From: Nageia nagi
Lineage: Eukaryota; Pinophyta
Assembly: GCA_050084985.1 (NCBI GenBank)
Contig: JBITNC010000001.1
Coordinates: 78,554,001-78,618,000, forward strand
Direction: 5' to 3'
DNA length: 64,000 bases
The notes below the pieces were generated by a model. That model saw only the letters and a program-made list of their open reading frames with translations. It was not told the DNA's origin and made no database searches. Both the position numbers and the translations under genes were made by a program. Shown piece by piece: positions 1-12,000 of this stretch (position 1 is its first letter; each line of letters starts with the position of its first letter).

Positions 1-4
1 AACA

Positions 5-81
5 GGACCGTTGGCGGTCCTTTCTACCCTAGTTTGGACCGTGGGCGGTCCTTCTCACCTGTAGTAGACCGTGGGCAGTCC
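5..81. repeat. Three-unit tandem repeat with palindromic 16-bp core
   Basis: Cores GGACCGTTGGCGGTCC (5-20), GGACCGTGGGCGGTCC (36-51) and AGACCGTGGGCAGTCC (66-81) are spaced 31 and 30 bases apart with pyrimidine-rich spacers. Each core is a near-perfect inverted repeat (GGACCG/CGGTCC). Related units occur at 2196 and 2226 and at 3902, 3932 and 3961, always in element A1. Function unknown. Confidence 0.8.
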
Positions 82-170
82 TCGTTTCCTGTACTATATA
101 TATATATATATTTTGCTACTTGCATTTCACATCTTGATACTGACTTGCCTTTTGTCCTTCTTTTCTTGTA

Positions 171-1950
171 GAGCCATGCATACCTTATGTGTCCATCCGG
201 TAAGAGTGCCTCCTTCACCACTGCCCAACAGTGGCCCCAAACTGACACAGCCCAGAGTATTCTAGAGGATATTTCATTCAACCACCTTGCATTTGCTAAA
301 TATGTGTTTCATGATCGCAACATGCTTACAACTTTGATGGAGAGGTGGGATCCAAATTCCAACACCTTTCACCTTTCCACCGGTGAGATTACAGTGACCT
401 TAGAGGATATCTACAGGATCACTAGACTTCCTGTCAGGGGGAAACTAGTGAAGATGATTCCTGTTTCGAGCTTGGAATAGGTAGAGGTATGGGCTACATG
501 GTTGACGGGATCAGATGAAGTGAATCATAGGAAGAGGGGTGTATCACTAGTGAGACATGTGCTAGAGGATCCTCCAGCATGGGGTGACCTACGGATGAGG
601 CTCCTCATTGCCTGCCTTCTAGATGCTATTGTCTATCCAGACAAGAGCAGTGAGACCTTTCCAGTGGGTATGATTCCTATCATTCAGGACATGGTTATAC
701 ACAGGCAGCGATATGCATGGTGCCCTGCAATACTGGCACAACTTTATCATGATCTTCACGACTTTGCAGAGGTGGAGAGAAAGGGGAGACAGGTGGCTCA
801 CTCTATGCTCCTGTAGGTGTGGGCCTATGAACACATCTCTATTTCTAGACCAACTATACTGCCCCTAGACCAGTCGGATGATGCCCCCACCTGGCAGCGG
901 TGGGCGACGGTCGAGGTACCAGACATCCCTAGCATAGACCTAGAGGGATGGCATGTGCGACTTAACTTACTACAGGAGGTGTAGATCTACTGGCATCCTT
1001 ATCGGGGAGGTGTACCAGAGTGGGAGGAAGACCTAGAGGAGATGACATGGGTGAGCACACCTACCTACCTATAGGCACGTAGGGCTTTAGTGGAGCCGTA
1101 CAGGCCAGAGCGGGTACTCGTCAGTTCAGCCTCTAGCAGGGTATACCGGATGACTACAACACTACTACCATAGTAGGCACCTCCTAGAGGATTATGAGCC
1201 AGTATGGACTGGGACCCAGACTCGGAGTCCCCCAGTGAAGGACTCCGACCATGATGTCGATGGTGACATAGACGGACCTGATCATACAGAGGACTATCTA
1301 GACTGGTGGAGGGCATGCCGCCCTCACCATATAGGCATTCACGATACTGACATAAGTGATAATGCATGGGAGATGAGGACCCAAGAGACACAGAGATGGG
1401 TGGGACACTCCTTTCACCACGGGAGGATGGGGAGGGGAGAGTAGCTCTTCATACACTCATGACACATCTCTAGATGCATGGCATGACAACAATGAGAGAG
1501 ACTGATCCGGACCAGGATGAATATGAACCTAATATCAGATAGAATCAGACTGGAGGATGAAGACTAGAATGAAGATGATGATGGTAAACTACTTTCTCTT
1601 TTACTTTGCTTTGACTTTCTATTTTTTCATAATATCAAGGAACTAACATGATATGTTAATGCTATGTCATAGATCCTGAGGTTGAGATAGCCAGGCTACT
1701 AGCTAAATCGATCAGAAGGATGAGGAGATCAGGGAGCTATAGGGCCATCTACGGTTTGGAGGAGGAGATTATGCCAGTATCTATCAGGACTTACAGGTGG
1801 CCAAAAAGAAATCAAGGTCCTCTATGAGCAGCTTCACCAGGTCAAGAAGATCGGCGAGGAGAAGGCCCGGCAGAGAAATACAAGGCACGGTGCAGGGGTG
1901 GCACCTCTAGCAGGGCTACTAGCTCTAGTGTAGGGGTGGGGGGTCTAGTA
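171..1950 (+). pseudogene. Plant mobile domain (PMD/MAIN-like) pseudogene, copy 1
   Basis: The open stretches 187-480 and 502-816 are in the same frame and read through one TAG. They show the PMD hallmark around LMERWDPNSNTFHL and GEITVTLEDIYRI (about residues 52-78 of the first stretch), then downstream PMD-type helices. Coding similarity continues to about 1230, shifts frame near 1235, and gives an acidic stretch to 1444. A plausible intron runs from GT at 1584 to AG at 1671-1672. After it, a coiled-coil-like tail rich in K, E, Q and L runs to about 1920. In-frame stops are TAG at 478, 814, 982, 1072, 1171 and 1174, and TGA at 1195. A pyrimidine tract ending in AG at 168-170 could be the acceptor of an upstream intron. 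PMD proteins are nuclear factors linked to silencing, and many PMD genes are transposon-borne. The gene lies antisense to the neighbouring gag. Confidence 0.75.
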
Positions 1951-2334
1951 GGAGATTTTAAATCACTTTATGTAATCTCATTCAGTTTGCATTGTAAAAA
2001 AAACATTTTGATCATGATATATAAAACATAAACTTTTGGTACCTGATTTGTTCTTTTTCATGTACTTTGATGCATGAATTTGATGTTTCGTGATCCTTAC
2101 GAACGAACACCAACGATACGACCTGAAATTTTTACCCTTCATGTTGCAAATGTACTTGGAATCTTTTGGTTTCCTCTATTTTTTTCCCTAAAAGAGGACC
2201 GTCGGTGGTCTTTTTCTCCTGAAATACAACGTCGGTGCTCCTATTATGGCTTGATGAAACCTCCCAACCTCTTAACCCTGAACCAACTGCTAGCTTTTCT
2301 CTCTCTTTTTTTTTTTTTTTTTATGTACTTCAAT
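1951..2334. other. Spacer between PMD copy 1 and gag
   Basis: AT-rich spacer between the convergent PMD and gag remnants. It holds two units of the A1 palindromic repeat (cores 2196-2211 and 2226-2241, 30 bases apart) and a poly-T run near 2307-2322. No gene seen. Confidence 0.5.
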
Positions 2335-3555
2335 CTACCAAATGATACCTTTGGGAGGCCTGGAGCTCCTACCAGGGTTAGCATCCTCAAGGAAGATTAT
2401 ATTGATATGTTGTTCTTCTCCTGTATCTTTGACCTTTGCTGGACATACATAGAATCCATCTTCTATGAGCTTTTGTATTCTATCCCTAAGATTTCCACAT
2501 CCGTTTGTAGCATGGCCTTTAGCCTGATGATATTCACAATATCTATCTTCCTTATACCAATGGGGTTTTTCTGCTGTGGGATCTTCCTCACGCTTCGGTA
2601 AAGGTTGTAATAACCCTTTTTCCACAAGATCTTTTAGGATTTGTCTTGGAGGTATGGGAAATCTCACATATCTCCTTTCCTTCGTCTCACTTGTATTCTA
2701 GCCATATGGACATCTTTCTCTTTCTTCGGTGAATGTAATCTCTTATCCTTTGCTTTTGCCTTTTCATTATCACCATACTTTACAAGCCCTAGCTTCACAA
2801 GGACTTTTTCTTTCTCTAAAAGTTTATACGTCATATCGGAAAAATGGAAGATGTGTATAATCAATAACATATGCTTGTAAGGGCAATATAACAGCTTCTT
2901 TAAAAATGTTATTTACCTCTTTTTCCGTTAACCTAATCTTTACTTACTGCCATGTCTTCTTAAATCTTACAACAAATTTATCCAATTGCTCATCACTGCC
3001 CTATTTAATAGCACATAAATCTGATAGCATAACCTCCTTCTTGATGTTATGCTTATATTGCTCCAGAAACACATCATGAATTCCTCAAATGATGTAATGG
3101 ACCCTTCAGGTAAGCCATAAAACCATTCTCATGCATCTCCTTCCAAGCTTTGGGGGAAGAATTTAGCCTGCAATATTTGATCAGTACCAATTGTGAGTTC
3201 ACATTCATCCTTAAATCCTTGTATATGTCTCCTTAGATCTCCTCCACCATTAAACTTACTGAATTTTGGTTCTTTATAATCAGATGGTGGCATATGCCTA
3301 CGAATGTCACCACATAAAGGACTACCCAAATTCGAAAGAATCATGAGGTGGCATTGATCTTCTTGCCAATCTATCTATCTCCTCTGCATACCTTCCATAG
3401 TAGCCTAAAATTGCTATTGTCACCCTCAGCACTATTTTGCATTCTTCGGATCCCTCCGGATCATCATGTCCGATTTCCACCAATAACTCATCCAAATCTC
3501 TTTTTGAAAGGCTTCGCAAGAATAACTTAAGTTGTTCCATCACTAAGACACTCAT
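2335..3555 (-). pseudogene. Ty3/gypsy gag pseudogene of element A1
   Basis: Read on the minus strand, pieces 3322-3555, 3129-3344, 2664-2870 and 2335-2667 line up as one gag with frameshifts. The N-terminal part begins at ATG 3555. A capsid-like segment contains PPSDYKEPKFSKFNGGGD, LRRHIQGF and FFPQSL. The C-terminal part contains CEYHQAKGHATNGC, the compact zinc-knuckle-like motif of non-chromodomain plant Ty3/gypsy gag, followed by a helical LRDRIQKLIEDG. Gag would form the virus-like particle. No protease follows. The long plus-strand reading frame at 2074-2601 is only the antisense of this gene. Confidence 0.75.
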
Positions 3556-3610
3556 AAAATAGATGTTAATCCTAACTAAAACCTTTAGGGTTTTAGTATA
3601 ATGATGTGTA

Positions 3611-3629
3611 GTTCACATCAGGTTCACCA
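3611..3629 (-). other. Primer-binding-site-like sequence of A1
   Basis: On the minus strand, two bases inside the LTR end, the sequence reads TGGTGAACCTGATGTGAAC. It starts with TGG (complement of a tRNA CCA tail) and nearly matches the A2 site, TGGTGAACCCAATGT, with the same 2-base spacer. The tRNA was not identified. Confidence 0.55.
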
Positions 3630-3631
3630 AA

Positions 3632-4477
3632 TGTTTACAAATAAAATTGAATTTGCAAATAAACAAATAGAGAAATATCTACAAACTCAATATTATCTGT
3701 ATACTAGCTACGGATAGCGATTTATTCTAGATATCAATAAACAACATAACCAATTCAGCAGTGTACTTGTACCAACCAAGACTGTGATTCATGTACTTAC
3801 CTCACGGAACGTACCTGACAACGAAGGATGTAGATGTTGGTGATGTAGTGATGATAAGCTACCTTTTCCACAACGCTGTGACCTGCAAGGACACGAAAAG
3901 AGGACCACAGGCAGTCCGTTTTAGTAGTATTAGAGCACCATGTGTTCTTCCTTCACAAAGGAGCGCTGGCGGCCCTAGCTTGATAGCTTTGACCTCTCGA
4001 TTAGGTCCAAATCTTAGTACAGATATCTAAGATTTGCAGTGTAATATAGAATTGATCGCATATGTCAGGAGAGCTCGCGTAAGGAAGCACAAAACCATAG
4101 CCTTGTAGGCGGTACCAAGAGATACCTTAAGGGGTACCACTTACAAGACCATACGTGGGATCATGTGTATCCTTGTTGTTGTGGACTTACTATTAGATCC
4201 CTTATTTATATAGATAATAGATAATATCGCCCATAGGTAGCGTGCATCCACATAAATAAGGTTAATTCACAAGATTTAAGATAAACACATCAATAAACAA
4301 GATAATTCATGCAATATTCAAGATAAACCATGCAATATTCAAGATAACCCATACAATATTCATATTCAAGCCAAACATTGATATTATCACCTTAATCCAT
4401 TCAAGACATATGGTTAGGCCAAGCATATTTCATTAATTTATTGATTAAAAACATAAAATCATTTTTATGTGTTAACA
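3632..4477 (-). repeat. 5' LTR of element A1
   Basis: The plus-strand bounds are TGTTTACAA at 3632 and GTGTTAACA at 4469-4477, so both strands begin with TG and end with CA. The inner edge is fixed by the adjacent PBS-like site. The outer edge rests on similarity to the A2 end (AGTGTTAACA). A minus-strand TATA box (TATATAAATA) lies at about 4204-4213. The LTR also holds three units of the 30-base palindromic repeat (cores near 3902, 3932 and 3961). Its partner LTR is outside the window, so length and target duplication cannot be tested. Confidence 0.5.
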
Positions 4478-5105
4478 AATAATAATGAAAAATAAATCAT
4501 ATTTAAGATATCAATAAGCAAATTGCATTTTATTATCATTAGCACTAATACAAAATAGGGGAAATATCTACTATATCTAATCCCTTCTCCTTCAATGGAG
4601 GTAATACTTATAATTTTTCTCTAAAAAATATCTTCTAACTAATCTCTAACAAACTATAACAAATTAAAATATTGGTACTAGCTAATTAAATATTTACAAA
4701 GTATCAAATTTGATTCTTTGATAGATTTACAACTCGTATTCAAATACATAAAGTTCTAGATCACTCTTCCATGTGTGTTGATACCCTTTAGCTTGTATGA
4801 AACTTGGAAACCTAAATCTAAGATTTGAAATCATATTATTTGAATAAAAACATATTTCTTAGGTTACAACAGTATATACAAGCATTTAAATTCATACATA
4901 CCCATTAGAATCAAATATAGAAGTAAAATACATTATTTTGGTAGAATGCTCTAGATATAGTTTGATCTGGATGGTCAAAACTTAAATCTCAAAACTAGAA
5001 CACTTTATATGGTTGATCTAACTTTAGTTCTACATGAAATATGATTTAACCACCTCTAACAAGACTAGAAATAAAGAAAATAAATTGTTTTATTTTCTCA
5101 TTATT
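4478..5105. other. AT-rich non-coding stretch
   Basis: No coding similarity seen. It may be the interior of the family C element into which A1 inserted, or an extension of the A1 LTR. A faint extra copy of the minisatellite that follows may start near 5020. Confidence 0.3.
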
Positions 5106-5425
5106 CTAGTGGAATATGACCTGCTTTGCTCTACAAGATCTTCACCAAAATCAAATGCTCTACAAACTATTAGAAAATAGTTAAGTATAATGTTATTTAG
5201 TTTTATCATCATTCTAGAAAACTTTATTCATCCTAATACTATCAAATCTCCACCAAAATTAAACACTACAAGAAATGCTAAAAAATGACTAAGTACCAAC
5301 ACTATCTTATTTTTTCGCTATTCTAATAACTTTTTCTCACTCCAATATTGTCAAATCTTCATCAAAATCAAATACTATGATAAATTTTCAAAATTGACTA
5401 AGTTTAAACATTCTATCAAATAATA
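5106..5425. repeat. Minisatellite, three diverged units of about 108 bp
   Basis: Units begin at the CTA following ATT at 5106, 5214 and 5323 (spacing 108 and 109). Shared landmarks in each are CAA(A/G)TCTTCACCAAAATCAAA-like, then a TAAGTA/TAAGTT block. Units differ strongly, so the array is old. Confidence 0.65.
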
Positions 5426-5509
5426 AAGGATAAAAATAGATCATAACCATACAAAAATCTTCTTATTTCTTCAAAAATATGTATGAGTATACACCAAGGG
5501 TTCTTCAAG

Positions 5510-6830
5510 AAAAAGCCACTCATATGTGTTATTTTACCATTACATGAATGGTATGCTAATATCTACAACTACCTAAAGCAAAGAAATATTTTAGATTCAA
5601 GCCAATCCAATTCCTCAAATGAAGACTAAAATGCATGGCTACAAGGTATATTATGGCTAGTGATATTCTTTACAAAAGATAATTTGATAGTACTTTTCTT
5701 AGATGTTTAAATGAAATTGAAGCAAATAAGGCTATGGAACAAGCACATGATAGCATAAATGAAATTATTTCAATTTTAAAGCCATTTATCATAAGATATT
5801 ATGACTATGATATTATTGATCATGTATGGAAAAGGATTGCATCTTACATGTTTACAAATATGAAAAGTGTCAAAAGCATGCTAACTTAAAACAATATCCT
5901 TCAAGTGAATTAGCCATAATGATATCTCCTTGGCCTTTTGCTATCTGGGCTTTGGATTTAATTGGATTTATCAACCCCAAATGTAGTGAGGGACACAAAT
6001 TCATCTTAGTTTCTATAGAATACTTCATGAAATAAGAAGAAGTTTGTACCATTGGGATCCTCTAAAGATCCTCAAATTATGAAATTCATGATTGAAACTA
6101 TTATAGCAAGATTTGATGTCTCATCTCATGTAATCATGGATAATGGATAGAATTTCAAAAGCAAATAAGTAAGGGAATTTTGAAATATTTGAAAATTAGG
6201 AAAATGTTCTCATAAACATATTATCCACAATCCAATAGACAAGTAGAAGAAACTAACATATTGTAAATATTTTATGTAAAATAGTCAAGAAAAATCATAG
6301 AGATTGGCATTCAAAACTTATATATGCACCATGGGTATATAGAATAAGCATCAAATCAACTACAACTTACACTCCATTTTTATTAGTATATGAATATGAG
6401 GTATTCTTCCCATTGGAAGTAGAAATACAAATCATTTAGGGTATCTCTAGAAGGTATCATTGCTTGGGAAGAGTAAAAAAAAAAGCAAGATTAAGGTAGC
6501 TAGAAGGATTAGATGAAAAATCAAATCCATGTCTTAGAATACCTCAAATCTTATCAAAGAAGAACCAAGAAATCATATGAAAAAAAATATTATACCAAGA
6601 GAGTTCCAAGTGTGGGATCTAGTACTCAAGGAGAATCATCATAAATCACAAGCTAAAAAATAAGACAAAGGCAAGTTTGAACAAAATTGGATAGGTCTTT
6701 ACATCATCAAAATAAAATATCCAAATAATGCATATATATTAGCAATAGTTGATGGTAAAGTAGATAAATTTTCAACCAATTCAAAGAACCTCAATCCCTT
6801 TTATGCATAAGGGAAGCTTTTCTTTTAGGT
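5510..6830 (+). pseudogene. Ty3/gypsy integrase pseudogene (family C element)
   Basis: Plus-strand remnant of the pol C-terminus. About 5640-5890 resembles the HHCC zinc-binding region (HVYKYEKCQKHA). The catalytic core begins with PWPFAIWALDLIGF; the first acidic residue is the Asp codon at 5955-5957. A DNG motif gives the second Asp (6139-6141), and YPQSNRQVEE the Glu (6246-6248), close to the D-35-E spacing once a frameshift is allowed. Several stops and shifts show it is dead. No RT or RNase H is recognisable upstream; they may lie beyond the A1 insertion, left of the window. Confidence 0.75.
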
Positions 6831-7445
6831 TCTAGTAGTAGTCTTTCAATAAGTCATCAACTCAAAGCTTAGGTATCAATATCCTAGGTCCATTTCCATT
6901 CTATTAAGTTAGCACCCATGCTAGATTCCTATATTAAATTTCCATTTTTCATTCTAGCACTCATGCTATAATTTTAGCATATTTTAGATAAAATACAAAT
7001 CATAGGAATCAAGGATCACATTCAGGGTATATAGGACATGTGGCAACATCAAATCAATGTCAATCAATTATCATCCACAAACCAATAACATGGGTTCAAT
7101 TATTCATATAGACAATGCCTTGGGTAATGCGTATTTATCCTTATGTATCACACATAAATCAAACCCTTATAATAGTCACACCTTAATCATAGAATAATTT
7201 TAGGTCTAAAATCAAAGCAAAGCTCAGGGCTCATTCTACCTTCTATGCTCATGTTAAGATGAGTGCTTGAGCTAGTGTTCTTGCATTAAATCAACCAATT
7301 CATAAAAGGTAAATGTAGGTATCATTTTCTACTCTCTTGAATTTAATATACATAATTATAATTGAACCACATCATGCTTAGTTATTTTATTTATACATCA
7401 TATCCTTGTTGGATGTTCATTAAATAACCACTATTTTATGATCAT

Positions 7446-7780
7446 TTGGTTGGGATTAAACCAACCATTTTTCTTGGGTTACCTTGGTGATTGAGACTAA
7501 ACCAACCATCAATCTAATGGCCACATTATCACTAGTACTATAATCATACATGGTTGGGAAATATTCAAACTAATCATCTTTGAGTCACCTTTTTTGGTTG
7601 GGTCTTAACAAACCATCACCTTTGAATCACATCTAATAATGGAGCATGTACTTCATGATAATGAATAGCATATCATATACATGCTTGGGAAATATTTAAA
7701 CCAATCATGTATTTGAGTCACTTTTGTTGGTTGGGTCTCAACTAACCATCACCATATATTTCTTTATGATTCATATGTTG
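7446..7780. repeat. Diverged tandem repeat, about three units
   Basis: The phrases GGTTGGG(A/T)(T/C)T(A/C)AAC(A/C)AACCATC and TTGGGAAATATT(C/T)AAAC recur at about 7446, 7550 and 7680, with unit length about 105-135 bp and indels between units. Confidence 0.55.
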
Positions 7781-7782
7781 CA

Positions 7783-7890
7783 TCTAGGAATGGGGCATTT
7801 ATCTCATGAGGATGTTAACATATATGGTTCTAATTACATGTGTTCCATCTAGGAATGGGGCATGTACCCCATTACGATGTTGACACAACT
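7783..7890. repeat. Two-unit tandem repeat of about 62 bp
   Basis: CATCTAGGAATGGGGCAT occurs twice, near 7783 and 7846, each followed by a GATGTT(A/G)ACA phrase. Confidence 0.6.
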
Positions 7891-8320
7891 TTATCATGTT
7901 GTTGTATGAATGCATATAAGAATAAAATATTGAGTATTTTTTTTATTTAGTGTTCTTAAGATGATATATGAATATTAAATTTATTTCATCCTTGCTTCAT
8001 TGTTTTTATATCAATTGCGATGAAATGTTATGAGGTTTATTCGTAGTATCACTACCATACCTTTTATGAGTTAACGATCACATATATGCTTGAAAGTTAG
8101 TATTTTTTTACCCCTCATTTTTAGGTTTCATTCTTTGATCTTGATTTATTCTACTTCATGCAAGCCATTACATCTTACAACCAAACCAAAAAGGGGGCAA
8201 TATACATCATCAATCCTTGATGATTCGAAAAACTAAACCAAGGAAGTATCAATATTTCTTGTCTTTATGTTTACTTTCTTTTCAAGCATAATATCATTTC
8301 AATATTCAATTTCATTATAC

Positions 8321-8335
8321 TTAGAAAGGGGGCAT
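8321..8335 (+). other. Polypurine tract of the family C element
   Basis: TTAGAAAGGGGGCAT sits directly before the LTR start at 8336. It is the expected position and composition for the plus-strand priming site, so the LTR is a 3' LTR. Confidence 0.65.
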
Positions 8336-9096
8336 TATTGAAACCTAAAAGTGGTCTCCTTAACATGGTCCCACTTAGGTGTAACTTTACATACATGATT
8401 AATCACATTTTATTGTATTTATGTCATATTTTACCTTATTATCATTTATTTTTTAGGTTGTGTTCTTATTTTTTAGGTACATTGGGATGACTTCAAACTA
8501 TATTTGAGGGATCAAATGGTGATATCATGTCTAATATAAATTTAAGTATATCTAACCTAAGGAAAGCATGTCATGATTACATCTCAATAATCAATACCAT
8601 ACTCTTGGGTGTTTTTAAATATCACCTATTGAGACTAGAATCTTGTTATCACTTGAGAGAATATTTGGTATCCATATTATCAATCATATGCTTAGTTCTA
8701 CTTTTTATGATATCTATTATCATTGATCCTTTTTAGTGAGGCTTATTATATCAAAATGCTACCACCTACACTGATGTGTGCACTTATGCTAATTTCACAT
8801 ATAGCAAGGTCACCTCTTCGACAAGTTCATTTGGCATATCCTAGCTACAATATAGGTAAGGACACACAGGTATTTATCCTACACTTGATTTATTTCTATT
8901 TAGAGTGTGCATTTATTTTACATCTTAACATCAATGTAATTTGTAATTCTATTACAGCATTGCTATACTACCATTTTTCCTTCATTCATGTATGTTTATT
9001 TGAGTTATTTAGCTTAGTTAATACATACTTAAAATTTTTATGTGTATTTAGTTCATTTAGGATAAAACCCTAGGTGTACCAAAACACATATCAATA
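8336..9096 (+). repeat. Family C LTR, copy C1 (3' LTR)
   Basis: It aligns by eye along its length with copies at 29215-30032 and 37913-38757. The start TATTGAAACC corresponds to TGTTGATACC of C2, and the end TATCAATA to TATCAACA, so the terminal TG and CA have each decayed by one transition. Internal anchors shared by all three copies include GGTGATATCATG, CACATAGCAAGGTCAC and GTTCATTTAGGATAAAA-like blocks. The two open stretches inside (8527-8736 and 8723-9073) are chance frames. Confidence 0.8.
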
Positions 9097-12000
9097 AGGT
9101 GAGAAAATTATTCTTCTTCTTTAGGACACATAATACATTTGTTATAGAATCTCATTCCTTTTCTCTTTAAAACATCATTAACATGGATTTAGTTTAATAA
9201 AAAAAACCATAGAAAACATGCCACTTTAGGAATAAACTTATTTTATCAATACACATGACCATAACTACCTCCTCATATCCTTTTTATACTTATTTAGATG
9301 ATTATATCTTAATTTAATAGAATAATCCACCTTTTTACCTTTTTCATCTATCCAAAATAGATAATCAAGTTTTTGTGTTGGGTACATCCACATCCAAATT
9401 CTAGCTAGTTTTTATAGAAGAGTTTCTTTAATGGTAGATAATTGATTATCATTCATATGTTGGAAGGTCCATTCAATTGAATCACCTTATTGTGTGAGGT
9501 AGTTAATAACTTTAGTTCCAATTATGTTTTGGTCCATATCATTAGCTAGAACAATTATTGTTCATCTGCCAAAGACCTAGATTTTAACCATCTATCATCC
9601 TAAAAAGTATGGCTTTGCCATTTTTTAATCTCCTATATAGCATTCCTAGCAATGGTATCCCTTACTTTTGTTGGTCCTTTATAAAAGTTTGAACCTTTTG
9701 AGGGGTTCTTTAGGCTAATAAAAGTATTGACCCTTCTATATATTTATATTTGCACACTCAAATCCATTCTTTATCTTGATTACAGTAGAGTTTCCAAGCA
9801 AGCTTCATCCTCATAGCTTGGTTGACTAATATGATTGTTATAATACCTAAACCTTCTTCATTTTTCTTCTTGCACACCATATCCCAAGCTAGTAATTATA
9901 TTCTCTTCTTCTCCTTTGTACTTATCCAAATGAATATAGCATATATTTGGTCAATCTTTTTGGTTACAAGGGAGGTTATTCTAAACACACTAGTCATATA
10001 CACTAGTATACTTTGGAGAGAGGCTTTTGCATGTTGAATGTTTTATGCCATATTTAGTATATTACCTTTTCATCTTGTAATTTTCTTATAAATTCTATCT
10101 AGGACTCTATTCCATAAGGTTCTTTGAACTCTACCTTCAAAGAGGTATGCCAAGATAGATAGTAGGAAGGACCCCAATTTACATTGGAAAATGTGAGTAA
10201 TCTTAGTCTTTATCCATTGGGGGATGTTATACAAGTAGATTTTAGTATTATCATATTTAATATTTTATCCTAAGGGAATTTCATATTTATCCAATATATC
10301 CTTCATGATCACAACTTCTCTAATACTAGCTTTTCTAATAAGTATGGTATCACCAACAAAGTGATTATGTGTAATAGGAACACAAGCATTAGTAGGTATG
10401 ATACCTCTAATTTTCCCTAATTGATTGGCCCTTTTTAATGACCTTACTAAAACTTTTACCAATGTGATAAATAGATAGGTATAAATATGATTACCTTGTC
10501 TCAAACCTCAACTTTTTCATTAATCAAAATAGATAAAGTGGTTATAGAAATGCATAGATTAACCTAGGTTCTCCATTGATTACTAAAGTTGAATCTTTCA
10601 AGCACCTAGTCTAGAGAATTTTAAGAAATACAATCATAAGCTTTCTTCATATCAATTTTAATTAAGATTACTTCTTCTTTTGTGGCCTTTATGGAATGGA
10701 AAACTTCATGTATTAGAATAATATCATCCATAGTCTAACTATCTCTCATAAAATCATCCCATTAAGGAGAAATGATATTTGGAATAATTTCTCCCATTCT
10801 ATTAGCCATAAGTTTAGTGATAATTTTATAAACTATAGTACACAATCCAATAGGTCTAGAATGTTTTAGATTAGTAGCTCCTTGTATTTTTGGAATTAAG
10901 ATAAAAAAAATTTGTATCCCAACATTAAATAAATGTGTTATTCCTTTGGAATTCCTAAACAACCTTGATCATATCCCCTCCTATGATATACTAAAATTCT
11001 TGGAAGAATATACATGGTAAACCATCAAAACCTGGGGCTTTATCCTTTCCTATTTTGAATATAGTAGTAGTAATCTCTTCTTCAAGAAAAGGAGCTATAA
11101 AATTCAAACTATCATCTTCGCTAACTAGTGGGGGTGTTATATAATAATTCTCTTGGTGCATCTTGTTCTTTTACTAAATCCTTTGAAAAGAGATTTTTGT
11201 AGAAAGAAACTTCTAGCTCATTTAATATCATTATAATCTTTAGTTATGCTATCATCTTCATGTTTAATACCTCTAATTTTATTCAAGGATCTCCTTCTCA
11301 AGGTAGATATTTTAAAGAAATTAGTTTTACGATCACCTTCCCTTATCCATATGATTCTAGAATTTTTTTCCAAAATATTTTATTTTGCTTTTGCATTGCA
11401 ATTTCTTTTGATTTACCTTCTCTTTAGATTTAGTGTTTTAGATCATCAAGTTCCAATTGTATGGCCTCTTTTTAACATTCTCTTTTTACAGTTGTAGTTT
11501 CTTTGATTTACATTCTCTTTAAATTTAATGTTTTAGATCATCAATTTCCAATTGTATGGCCTCTTTTTCTTTATCAATATGCTTGAAGTTACTATGACTC
11601 CAAACTTTGAGATTTTCAATTAAAAGGCTTAATTTTTTGGAAACTTAAAACATTTTAGTACCCTTGATATTCACATTCCACCAAGATTCAATATTCTCTT
11701 CAAGCTAAGGGTGGTAATCCAAATTGCTTTAAATATAAAGGGATCTCTTTTTTTCTTGAATGGGATGGTTTGAAGAAATAAGGGAATGTGATAAGACATG
11801 ATATTAGATTTGAGATAAAAGGGAGTAATCAAAAATTTGGTAATCTATGAGGGAAAGTAAATAACTCTATCTAATTTTATTTGGATAAGGTCATCATTCA
11901 TTCTCATATTATTCTAGGTAAATTATTCTCTAGTTAAATCCATTACAATGAGGTCATTTTCATCTAAAATAACTTTAAATTTTCTATATTAATTTCCTTT

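Larger units (their letters stand above)
1..4477 (-). mobile_element. Element A1: partial LTR retrotransposon, gag plus antisense PMD
   Basis: Seen on the minus strand: an LTR (3632-4477), a PBS-like site directly inside it (TGG at 3629 reading down), a gag remnant (2335-3555), then a plus-strand PMD pseudogene (about 171-1950). The 3' LTR would lie left of the window. No reverse transcriptase or integrase appears between gag and the PMD gene, so the copy looks non-autonomous. The layout matches element A2 at 17735-27120 piece by piece. The outer LTR end at 4477 is the weakest boundary. Confidence 0.6.
6831..8320 (+). other. 3' untranslated region of the family C element
   Basis: No gene seen between integrase and the polypurine tract. 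It contains diverged tandem repeats (7446-7780 and 7783-7890) and paired TAGCAC-CATGCTA inverted-repeat phrases near 6907-6975. Similar phrases recur at 63550-63580. Confidence 0.5.

Noticed and set aside
2074-2601. 175-residue plus-strand open frame with hydrophobic segments
   Set aside because: It mostly overlaps, on the opposite strand, the A1 gag, whose knuckle motif is clear. The hydrophobicity comes from reading T-rich antisense.
4772-4782. TGTTGATACCC resembling a family C LTR start
   Set aside because: Sequence after it does not follow the family C LTR.
5264-5278. CACTACAAGAAATGC, resembling a CACTA terminal inverted repeat
   Set aside because: It lies inside unit 2 of the 108-bp minisatellite at the position of CTCTACAAAC in unit 1, has no partner end, and is far from the CACTA transposase.
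7440-7890. CRISPR-like repeat spacing
   Set aside because: Units are long, diverged and irregular, and the window is from a plant nuclear genome.
8527-9073. Two plus-strand frames in family C LTR C1
   Set aside because: The same region in C2 and C3 is broken by stops in other places, so no protein is conserved.
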